Part shown: in pieces, positions 1 to 5,413 of the stretch | Numbering within the stretch: position 1 is the first letter of the stretch | How the letters are laid out: every line of letters starts with the position of its first letter | Assembly: GCA_030624355.1 (NCBI GenBank) | Contig: JAUXKG010000189.1 | Coordinates: 1-5,598 of the forward strand | Direction: 5' to 3' | Source: Acidobacteriota bacterium | GTDB lineage: Bacteria; Acidobacteriota; UBA6911; RPQK01; JADFOI01 | Length of the DNA stretch: 5,598 nt | Notes under the pieces: model-generated | What the model was told of the DNA's origin: nothing | Seen by the model: only the letters and a program-made list of their open reading frames with translations | Database searches by the model: none | Translations under genes and position numbers: made by a program

Positions 1-455
1 ACCAACTGTCCTGCATACCCAGCGGCCGCTACTAAAGGGTAGTGGATCTTGATACCCCGAGTCTTTGCAGACATCGCCACCTTCCGAGCCAGCAGTGCGC
101 CAGCAATAAGGGACAGCCCCCAGTTGAGCAATCCCAGCAGACCGGCTATCAATCCAACCAGGGCCACTCCCTCCGCCCCGCTGCGTGGCGCGTTGGCCAG
201 GCGGGTCAGGAGTCGCTCCATGACGGGAGAACGGGCCATGGCATAACCCGTCACCAGAATCAGAACCATCTGCATTGAGAAGGTCAACAAATTCCAGAAT
301 CCTGCGTACCAGTCTCGAATCAGCTGAAAAGGCCCGTGATCTGTAAAGAGAAGACCCAGCACGAAGACGAGCAGTGTCAGCAGGATGGCGAAAACGAAAG
401 AATCAGGTGTGTACCTGCGGCTGAACTCGCTCAAGAATTCCCCAAGACGTCGCAC
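1..455 (-). CDS. atoE: Short-chain fatty acid transporter, AtoE family (N-terminal part, truncated by window edge)
   Basis: This is a cytoplasmic-membrane carrier of the AtoE family, which is associated with uptake of short-chain acids such as acetoacetate or butyrate. About 151 codons are visible, roughly a third of the usual ~440 residues; the rest lies beyond the left edge. Hydrophobic segments fall at about residues 20-37, 53-74 and 96-123, with another starting near 140. The stretches GFWNLLTFSMQM (52-63) and LILVTGYAMA (65-74) match the E. coli AtoE N-terminus as I remember it. A GTG start at 455-453 is chosen: an in-frame TAG lies just upstream (476-474), a G-rich ribosome site sits 6 bases before it, and the resulting N-terminus is about as long as that of AtoE before the first membrane segment. 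The gene lies 79 bases after the VOC gene on the same strand and is probably the fourth gene of the leftward operon. The family is confident; the exact substrate is not. Confidence 0.88.
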   Translation of the reverse strand, partial: MRRLGEFLSEFSRRYTPDSFVFAILLTLLVFVLGLLFTDHGPFQLIRDWYAGFWNLLTFSMQMVLILVTGYAMARSPVMERLLTRLANAPRSGAEGVALVGLIAGLLGLLNWGLSLIAGALLARKVAMSAKTRGIKIHYPLVAAAGYAGQL

Positions 456-461
456 CGTACA

Positions 462-467
462 CCCCCC
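462..467 (-). promoter_or_regulatory. Ribosome binding site deciding the GTG start of atoE
   Basis: On the minus strand a run of six G lies 6 bases before the GTG at 455-453. No ATG is available between the upstream in-frame stop (476-474) and the first membrane segment, so this G-run supports the GTG. It is G-rich rather than a true AGGAGG. Confidence 0.5.
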
Positions 468-526
468 AGGGCGCTATTTCCAGCAGTGATGAGGAGCCGG
501 AACTTATGATTCTTTGTCTAAACTAG

Positions 527-552
527 AGCCCGGATTATGCATGATCCGGGCT
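527..552 (-). other. Perfect 9-bp stem-loop spanning the 3' end of the VOC gene
   Basis: Arms AGCCCGGAT (527-535) and ATCCGGGCT (544-552) are perfect complements around an 8-base loop. Six of the nine pairs are G:C. Read on the minus strand, the hairpin covers the last codons of the VOC gene and its TAA stop (537-535), then continues as CTAGTTTAG, which is only weakly T-rich. It is therefore not a textbook intrinsic terminator. It could act as an attenuator before atoE, a 3' mRNA-stability element, or simply be fortuitous. Read on the plus strand, a pyrimidine-rich stretch (TCTTCTTTT) follows, but no plus-strand gene ends here. Confidence 0.45.
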
Positions 553-963
553 AGAATCTTCTTTTCGCTTCTCGATCAGTTGGGTGAAGACCCCGAAGGT
601 CTCTTTCAGATCGAGATCAATGATATCCCAACCTTCGACGCCACTTCTTTTTTGATCACTCACCATCTGAATAGCGTTGCCCTTGAAATGCTCTGTTGCT
701 GCGTCAAGATCGTCCACCTCGTAGGCGATATGGAAAAAACCCTCCCCATGATCATCAAGGAACTTTTGGACAGGACTATCCAAGCGGATGGGTGAGACCA
801 GAATGATTTTGATCCCTTCAAGATGAAACCATGCCAATTCCACTCCCCGCTCATCAAATCGCAGCTTTTCTTCCATTTGAAGCTGGAAAGTTTTCTCATA
901 GGATGCCACAGCCTGATCGAGATCTCGAACCACGTAATCGATATGGTGAATGCGTTTAATCAT
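535..963 (-). CDS. VOC-superfamily protein resembling methylmalonyl-CoA epimerase
   Basis: This is a 142-residue protein of the vicinal oxygen chelate (glyoxalase/epimerase) fold, with no signal peptide, so probably cytoplasmic. Two beta-alpha-beta-beta-beta units are recognisable: IHHIDYVV begins the first (5-12) and GFFHIAYEVDDLD the second (75-87). The block DSPVQKFLDDHGEG (62-75) closely resembles the DSP-x-x-KFL-x-x-x-GEG stretch of methylmalonyl-CoA epimerases. By alignment to the Propionibacterium enzyme from memory, metal ligands His12 and His91 correspond to His7 and His78, but the Gln/Glu position is Ile54 and the last Glu is Gln128. The canonical four-ligand metal site is thus incomplete, and epimerase activity should not be assumed. 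The start ATG (963-961) overlaps the stop of the upstream hydrolase as ATGA, which implies translational coupling; a GGAGAAG lies 8 bases upstream. In this context it may process an acyl-CoA or hydroxy-acid intermediate (inference). Confidence 0.85.
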   Translation of the reverse strand: MIKRIHHIDYVVRDLDQAVASYEKTFQLQMEEKLRFDERGVELAWFHLEGIKIILVSPIRLDSPVQKFLDDHGEGFFHIAYEVDDLDAATEHFKGNAIQMVSDQKRSGVEGWDIIDLDLKETFGVFTQLIEKRKEDSSPDHA

Positions 964-1604
964 TGTGAAAGCTTCTCCAGGTATTTCAGTGATTCATTCA
1001 GAGTCACAACATCGGCGTATTTGGCATCCATGTCGAGCAGGTTGGCAATATGGGGTTGGGAAGCACGATCGCCTACGCACTCCATGGGAACAATGGTTCG
1101 AAACCCGTTCTGCAAGGCATCAACGACGGTAGCGCGGACGCAACCACTTGTTGTGCATCCGGCCACGATGAGCGTATCCACTCTCATCGAAGTCAAATAG
1201 GAGGCCAGATGGGTGCCAAAGAAGCAACTGGCAAACTTCTTGGTGAGGAGGACCTCGCCAGAGGCGCGCTTCAGACGAGGATCGAGTTCGACCCACCGGG
1301 ATCCGCTTTTTAGGGTCTTCAGGGAGGGGACTTTTCTAATAAAGAGGTCGGCTTCTCGAGAGTGATCGCTGTAACTGACCGTGGTAAAGGCAATCGGTAC
1401 TTTCTTGCTGCGGGCCATGGCCAGAAGCTGCAAGGTGGATTCCAGTTCTTTGTCCAGAGGTGCAGACAAAGGAGAGGAGGGATCGGTAAATCCGACGATA
1501 AAGTCGATGATCAATACTGCCGGATTGTCCCCGAAGCCCACACGAGCCCCGATCCCCTTGCTTTGGTACTCTCTCAGGAGGGCTTTTGCTTCTTCTTCTT
1601 CCAT
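960..1604 (-). CDS. Cysteine hydrolase of the isochorismatase superfamily (N-carbamoylsarcosine amidase / maleamate amidase-like)
   Basis: This 214-residue cytoplasmic enzyme belongs to the isochorismatase-like cysteine hydrolases, which cleave amide or similar bonds through an Asp-Lys-Cys triad. Asp34 lies in LIIDFIVGF (31-39). Lys122 (or Lys123) precedes FASCFFGT (124-131). Cys155 is the nucleophile in GCTTSGCVRAT (149-159), followed by the usual VDALQNGF. The FFGT after the lysine block and the N-terminal extension of about 30 residues are more like N-carbamoylsarcosine amidohydrolase and maleamate amidohydrolase than isochorismatase or nicotinamidase. Substrate specificity cannot be read directly. 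The ATG at 1604-1602 begins 12 bases after the stop of the GMC gene and has only a weak ribosome site, so translation may be coupled to that gene. The stop overlaps the VOC start by 4 bases. It is the second gene of the leftward operon. Confidence 0.88.
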   Translation of the reverse strand: MEEEEAKALLREYQSKGIGARVGFGDNPAVLIIDFIVGFTDPSSPLSAPLDKELESTLQLLAMARSKKVPIAFTTVSYSDHSREADLFIRKVPSLKTLKSGSRWVELDPRLKRASGEVLLTKKFASCFFGTHLASYLTSMRVDTLIVAGCTTSGCVRATVVDALQNGFRTIVPMECVGDRASQPHIANLLDMDAKYADVVTLNESLKYLEKLSQ

Positions 1605-1616
1605 GGTGGACCCAAT

Positions 1617-3125
1617 CTAAACTGTAAAGTGATCCTGTACGATTCGGCGCCAGGCGAAAGCCGCCACCGTGGCAATGGGAATACAAGCCCAGCTGGAGCC
1701 GCTTCGTGGAATGACACTCCCGTCACAAACGAGCAAACCGTCGACATCGTGGGATTCAAAACGGGGATTGACCACTGAGTCCTTCGGATCCACACCGGCA
1801 CGGCAGGATCCCATGGAGTGCCCGGCACCCCGGAAGGTGCGTACCCGTTCACCTATGTCACCCCCCGTGGTGATCCTCTTGAGGCCCATTCTCTCTAGAA
1901 GCTTGATGCAGATTGCCTCGCCCTCCTGGAAACGCTGGATCATTCGAGGATCGCTTGTATAGTCGGAGACCGATCCGTCCGGCCGCACCCGGCCACGAGA
2001 GTTCTTCGGGCAGGTCTGGAGCATCATCACACCGGACATGCGCGTGCAAGACGTCCGCATGAATTCTTTGTGCCCACGACCGAATTCGGGAGCATATTCA
2101 CTGAGTGCGGCCAACTGCGGGAAAACGATACCGTTAGTAACGGCGGAAGTGATCATCAAGTTGAAATCCCCATCAGGGTCTCCGTAATCGAAAAAGTAAT
2201 CTCCGCTGTTGGTCCCCCGGCCCGCTTCCAGGAGAGGTTCGTCGGAAAAACCGCCTACGCGAAAGACCTGGTCGGCATTGTAGTGGTTGCCCACATTAGG
2301 GTTTTCCACCAGAAGTTTGTCCCCCAGAAGCTCTTTGGACCCGTATCCGGAGCGCATCAACAAACCCGGGGTAAGAAAGACGCCGCAGCAGACGAGCACC
2401 TTGGAAGATCGCAGCTCTCCTGTCTGGTCTCCTCGATGGTAGGTCACCCCCGTCACTGTCCCGCGATCCCCTCTTTTTTCAATCAACACCCTTTCTACCT
2501 CGGTGTTCGCTATGATCTCAACGCCATACCTTTCAGCGATGGGGATATAGGCTAACGATGATCCCTTGCTGTCGTACTTGCACATGTGCCCGGGTGAACA
2601 ATAGCCACAGTAAATGCAGTTGGTTCTGGTCATGGGAGACCTGCTCGGGGCATACCCCATTTGCCGGGCTGCGTTTCGAAACAACCGGTTCCCTTCTCCC
2701 AGTGTGGAGTCGGGTGCCTGGTGGTAGTTGTACATTTGGGTAATCTCAGCAACAGCCTCCTTGAAATTGTCCTTGGTCCAGTCCACGCCCGTTTCGTTTT
2801 GCCAACGCAGATAGTCGGTGTCGAAAGGAAAATAGGAAGCGTTTCCGAAGTGGACGGAGGATCCCCCCACGATCTTGGCGTAACCTGTAGTAGGCCACTG
2901 ATATCGATCGCCTCCGAAATCGAGGTTGGTAATCATGCGACGGCGAAGGGGGATGCCGTAGCCAGGACGCCGTTCCCCTTTCCAGTAAGGACCAGCCTCG
3001 ATGGAGGCAATCTTCAGTGGTTCACCTGTTCGGGGATTCACACCATTTTCGGCGATACGTGAGGCGAGGATGGCTCCGGCAGTCCCGGTTCCAACAACGA
3101 TCAGATCGTAGGATTGCTGCTGCAT
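1617..3125 (-). CDS. GMC-family FAD-dependent oxidoreductase (choline/gluconate/alcohol dehydrogenase-like)
   Basis: This 502-residue flavoprotein should oxidise an alcohol or sugar hydroxyl with FAD. The dinucleotide motif VVGTGTAG (10-17) opens the protein, the FAD-ribose acidic residue is Glu43 in IEAGPY, and GGSSVHFGN (87-95) is the conserved flavin-contact block. The C-terminal block has the catalytic His436 in GAGHSMGSCRAG and the signature VDGLLVCDGSVIP (461-473). Two oddities stand out. Cys170, Cys173, Cys176 and Cys182 form a CxxCxxCx5C cluster resembling sites proposed or shown to hold Fe-S clusters in some sugar-oxidising GMC dehydrogenases. Ile482 also occupies the position before Pro483 where Asn or His is usual. 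There is no signal peptide or Tat motif. The ATG at 3125 is preferred over one 33 bases upstream because a GGAGG lies 8 bases before it and the Rossmann motif then begins at residue 10. It is the first gene of the leftward operon. The substrate is unknown. Confidence 0.92.
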   Translation of the reverse strand: MQQQSYDLIVVGTGTAGAILASRIAENGVNPRTGEPLKIASIEAGPYWKGERRPGYGIPLRRRMITNLDFGGDRYQWPTTGYAKIVGGSSVHFGNASYFPFDTDYLRWQNETGVDWTKDNFKEAVAEITQMYNYHQAPDSTLGEGNRLFRNAARQMGYAPSRSPMTRTNCIYCGYCSPGHMCKYDSKGSSLAYIPIAERYGVEIIANTEVERVLIEKRGDRGTVTGVTYHRGDQTGELRSSKVLVCCGVFLTPGLLMRSGYGSKELLGDKLLVENPNVGNHYNADQVFRVGGFSDEPLLEAGRGTNSGDYFFDYGDPDGDFNLMITSAVTNGIVFPQLAALSEYAPEFGRGHKEFMRTSCTRMSGVMMLQTCPKNSRGRVRPDGSVSDYTSDPRMIQRFQEGEAICIKLLERMGLKRITTGGDIGERVRTFRGAGHSMGSCRAGVDPKDSVVNPRFESHDVDGLLVCDGSVIPRSGSSWACIPIATVAAFAWRRIVQDHFTV

Positions 3126-3133
3126 GGTGGTTT

Positions 3134-3138
3134 CCTCC
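3134..3138 (-). promoter_or_regulatory. Ribosome binding site deciding the start of the GMC oxidoreductase
   Basis: GGAGG on the minus strand, 8 bases before the ATG at 3125-3123. It is the strongest ribosome site in the window. It places the start 11 codons inside the longest open frame; the upstream ATG at 3158 would also overlap the predicted promoter. Confidence 0.8.
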
Positions 3139-3148
3139 AAGCATGGGA

Positions 3149-3177
3149 AGAATAACACTGTTTATATTTATAAACAA
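3149..3177 (-). promoter_or_regulatory. Possible sigma70-type promoter for the leftward operon
   Basis: On the minus strand TTGTTT (3177-3172) could serve as the -35 element and TATTCT (3154-3149) as the -10 element, separated by exactly 17 bases. The hexamers match consensus at 3 and 4 of 6 positions, so this is only moderate. Transcription would start about 15-20 bases before the GMC start codon, leaving a short leader that still contains the GGAGG. The palindrome sits between and over these hexamers, a geometry typical of repression. No equally good rightward promoter was found. Confidence 0.4.
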
Positions 3178-3184
3178 ATGTGTT
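3154..3184. promoter_or_regulatory. Palindromic candidate operator in the divergent intergenic region
   Basis: TGTTTATA (3159-3166) and TATAAACA (3169-3176) are perfect inverted arms with a 2-base centre. An outer pair, AACAC (3154-3158) and GTGTT (3180-3184), extends the symmetry imperfectly because 3 extra bases lie on the right. The element is centred about 43 bases from both divergent start codons and covers the candidate leftward promoter. It is the expected size for a dimeric helix-turn-helix regulator; the regulator is not encoded in the window, and its family cannot be assigned. Confidence 0.55.
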
Positions 3185-3210
3185 AAGGTAGATTCAGGGG
3201 AAAATTAACG

Positions 3211-4140
3211 ATGAAGCTTCCTTCTAACGTGAACATTGTGGAAGTTGGACCGCGAGATGGCCTACAGGCAGAGGCACGGTTCATCCCCACCTCAAAGAAA
3301 ATCGAGTTGGTAGATGCCTTGTCCAGGACAGGACTACGCAAGATCGAAGTCACTTCTTTTGTCCATCCGAAGGCGATTCCACAGTTACGCGATGCAAGGG
3401 AAGTCCTTTCAGGAATTCAAAAAAGACCAGGGATCACTTACAGCGTTCTGATCCCCAACATTCGAGGTGCGGAAATGGCCATCGAATTTGGGGTTGATGA
3501 AATACGGATCCCTGTGTGTGCCAGCGAAACGGTTAATCAGAGAAACGTGCGAATGTCGATTGACGAATCTTTGGAATCGGCGGGAAAAATCCACGGCTTG
3601 GCACAAGAAGCCGAAATACCCCTTGAAGTGGCAGTGGCTCTGGCTTTCGGATGCCCGTTTGAAGGTGAGATCTTGCCCGAGAAGGTGATTTCTATGATCG
3701 GAAGACTACACGACACTGGAATTACCCGGGTGAGTATCACCGATCCAGCCGGTATTGCAAACCCTGCACAGGTGCGAGAACTTACCGAGCTGCTACTGGA
3801 AACCTTTCCCGACACTGCGTTTTCTTTGCATCTGCATGATACGCGTGGATTAGGATTGAGCTGTGTTCTTGCTGCCCTGGAAGCTGGGTTGACGGCCTTT
3901 GATACCTCCATTGGTGGATTGGGAGGATGCCCTTTCGTGCCCGAGGCAACGGGGAATATCGTGACCGAAGACCTGGTCAATATGTTGGAGGAAATGGGCA
4001 TCTCAACCGGCATTGATCTGCAGGAACTCATCCGCTGTTCTGAACTGGCTCAGGATATCGTCGGCAGGTCGCTGGGGAGTCGGATTTTGAAAGCCGGGAC
4101 AAGGGAACAGCTTTTCCAATCGGTTGCTGCCGGGACCTGA
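3211..4140 (+). CDS. Hydroxymethylglutaryl-CoA lyase-type acyl-CoA lyase (HMGL family, TIM barrel)
   Basis: This 309-residue TIM-barrel lyase performs a retro-Claisen cleavage of a 3-hydroxy-acyl-CoA. HMG-CoA would give acetoacetate and acetyl-CoA. All residues known to matter in human HMG-CoA lyase are present at the same spacing: Arg15 and Asp16 in EVGPRDGLQ (11-19), Glu46 in KIEVTSFV, Asp178 in TDPAG, the metal ligands His207 and His209 in LHLHD, the flexible-loop Cys240 in GLGGCP, and Asn249 in ATGN. The length fits bacterial MvaB-type enzymes (about 300). The enzyme is soluble, with no signal sequence. The start has AGGGG (3196-3200) 10 bases upstream. Family members also act on citramalyl-CoA or longer isoprenoid 3-hydroxyglutaryl-CoA esters, so the exact substrate is open. 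The adjacent CoA-transferase, 48 bases downstream, could supply the thioester. The gene heads the rightward operon and faces the candidate operator. Confidence 0.93.
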   Translation: MKLPSNVNIVEVGPRDGLQAEARFIPTSKKIELVDALSRTGLRKIEVTSFVHPKAIPQLRDAREVLSGIQKRPGITYSVLIPNIRGAEMAIEFGVDEIRIPVCASETVNQRNVRMSIDESLESAGKIHGLAQEAEIPLEVAVALAFGCPFEGEILPEKVISMIGRLHDTGITRVSITDPAGIANPAQVRELTELLLETFPDTAFSLHLHDTRGLGLSCVLAALEAGLTAFDTSIGGLGGCPFVPEATGNIVTEDLVNMLEEMGISTGIDLQELIRCSELAQDIVGRSLGSRILKAGTREQLFQSVAAGT

Positions 4141-4188
4141 GAAGAGCAGCCCTACGTCGGGGACAATGGCTCCGATACGAAAGTGCAG

Positions 4189-5406
4189 ATGAATCAATCC
4201 AAAAAGAATTCTAATCGACCACTGGAGGGAGTTCGGGTGCTGGAAATGGGAACCCTTTTAGCGGGTCCCTTTTGTGCGCACCTGTTGGCTGATTTCGGTG
4301 CTGAAGTCATCAAGATTGAGCCACCTGGTAAGGGAGACCCCATGCGAAGGTGGGGTTCACAATATAAGGGACAATCTCTGTGGTGGCATATGCTGAGTCG
4401 TAATAAAAAGTGCATTACGCTCAATCTGAAGGAGGCCAAAGGGCAGGAGATCTTTTGTGAGCTGGTCAAGAGAAGCGACATAGGAGTCGAGAATTTTCGA
4501 CCCGGAACTCTCGAGCGGTGGAACATCGGCTATGACCGGCTGAAATCAATCAATGAGCGGTTTATCCTGGTCCGGGTTTCGGGTTATGGGCAGACGGGAC
4601 CTTACAAGGATCGTACTGGCTTTGGTAGTGTCGCCGAAGCTTTCGGGGGCCTCAGGTACATCACGGGTTATCCTGATCGGCCTCCCACTCGCGTGGGAAT
4701 CAGCCTCGGGGACTCACTGGCGGGGACTTTTGGAGCGATGGGTGCATTGATGGCACTGTATCATCGGGACAATCAAAACGGTGGTTCCGGACAGGTGGTG
4801 GACATCGGCATTTACGAGGCCGTGTTTAAGATGATGGAGACTATGGTTCCTGACTACAAGTATTTGGATCGGGTTCGAGAACGTACGGGCTCCGTCCTGC
4901 CGGGAGTCGCACCCTCGAATATTTATCCAACCCAGGATAAAAAATACGTGGTCATCGCAGCCAATGCCGACTCTGTTTTCAGCCGCTTGGCCGAGTGCAT
5001 GGGCCGACCCGAACTAGCCAAGGATCCGGATTTTGCAACCCACCAGGCACGGGGTGCACATATGGAAGACCTCGATAAGATCATCTCGAAGTGGACTCCG
5101 GAGTGGGACAGCAAGCAACTCATTGAGCTCCTCTCCAAAGCCGGTGTTCCGGCTGGTCCCATTTGTTCGGCGGCAGATATTATTGAGGATCCCCATTACT
5201 GGGCTCGGGAGATGCTCCTGTCTTTTGCTGATCCTAAGCTTGGAGAAATGATCATCCCGGGGATTGTTCCGAAATTATCTGAAACTCCGGGAGGCGTGAG
5301 TTGGCTCGGGCCCGCTCTAGGAGAACACAACCAGGAAATCTATCACGACCTTTTGGACCTTAGCGATGAACACCGCAGAAGCTTGAAGGCCGAGGATATC
5401 CTTTAA
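4189..5406 (+). CDS. Class III (CaiB/BaiF) acyl-CoA transferase
   Basis: This 405-residue enzyme moves CoA from a donor thioester to a free carboxylate and is expected to be cytoplasmic and dimeric (interlocked rings in the family). The N-terminal hallmark LEGVRVLEMGTLLAGP and ADFGAEVIKIEPPGKGD, the ENFRPGTLERW block and VSGYGQTGPYKDRTGF all lie before the catalytic Asp in LGDSLAG, which is Asp175 from this start. The rest of the family follows: GQVVDIGIYEAV, then the small domain ending in GVPAGPI and DPHYWAREM. Length is typical (about 400). The ATG at 4189 is preferred, with a weak GAAAG 5 bases upstream; GTG at 4183 would add two residues and cannot be excluded. Human SUGCT, a member of this class, transfers CoA to glutarate or hydroxymethylglutarate. 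That makes an HMG-type acceptor attractive beside an HMG-CoA lyase, but the acceptor is inference; oxalate, mesaconate, carnitine and aromatic acids are other family substrates. Confidence 0.93.
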   Translation: MNQSKKNSNRPLEGVRVLEMGTLLAGPFCAHLLADFGAEVIKIEPPGKGDPMRRWGSQYKGQSLWWHMLSRNKKCITLNLKEAKGQEIFCELVKRSDIGVENFRPGTLERWNIGYDRLKSINERFILVRVSGYGQTGPYKDRTGFGSVAEAFGGLRYITGYPDRPPTRVGISLGDSLAGTFGAMGALMALYHRDNQNGGSGQVVDIGIYEAVFKMMETMVPDYKYLDRVRERTGSVLPGVAPSNIYPTQDKKYVVIAANADSVFSRLAECMGRPELAKDPDFATHQARGAHMEDLDKIISKWTPEWDSKQLIELLSKAGVPAGPICSAADIIEDPHYWAREMLLSFADPKLGEMIIPGIVPKLSETPGGVSWLGPALGEHNQEIYHDLLDLSDEHRRSLKAEDIL

Positions 5407-5413
5407 TGAAGAG

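Noticed and set aside
823..1200. Plus-strand open frame of 125 codons across the VOC/hydrolase junction
   Set aside because: Antisense to two genes with clear family motifs; no domain and no convincing ribosome site.
2070..2555. Plus-strand open frame of 161 codons opposite the GMC gene
   Set aside because: It lies wholly within the well-supported minus-strand oxidoreductase, has no recognisable domain, and its protein reads as low-coherence antisense.
3126..3158. Upstream ATG at 3158 as the GMC start
   Set aside because: It would add 11 residues unlike GMC N-termini and overlap the promoter/operator; the GGAGG 8 bases before 3125 fits the shorter form.
3154..3190. Rightward sigma70 promoter for the lyase gene
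   Set aside because: TTTATA (3161-3166) with TAAGGT (3184-3189) has the right spacing, but the -10 matches consensus at only 3 of 6 positions. Not listed as a feature.
3537..4031. Minus-strand open frame of 164 codons inside the lyase gene
   Set aside because: It is the reverse of a fully conserved HMG-CoA lyase-type gene; the serine- and proline-rich product looks like an antisense artefact.
4166..4192. Eight-codon mini-ORF ending in an ATGA overlap with the CoA-transferase ATG
   Set aside because: The only G-rich stretch upstream is 2 bases from its ATG, too close for a working ribosome site, and eight codons occur easily by chance.
5407..5413. Bidirectional terminator between the convergent CoA-transferase and dehalogenase genes
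   Set aside because: Only 7 bases separate the stops and I see no hairpin with a T-run in or around them.
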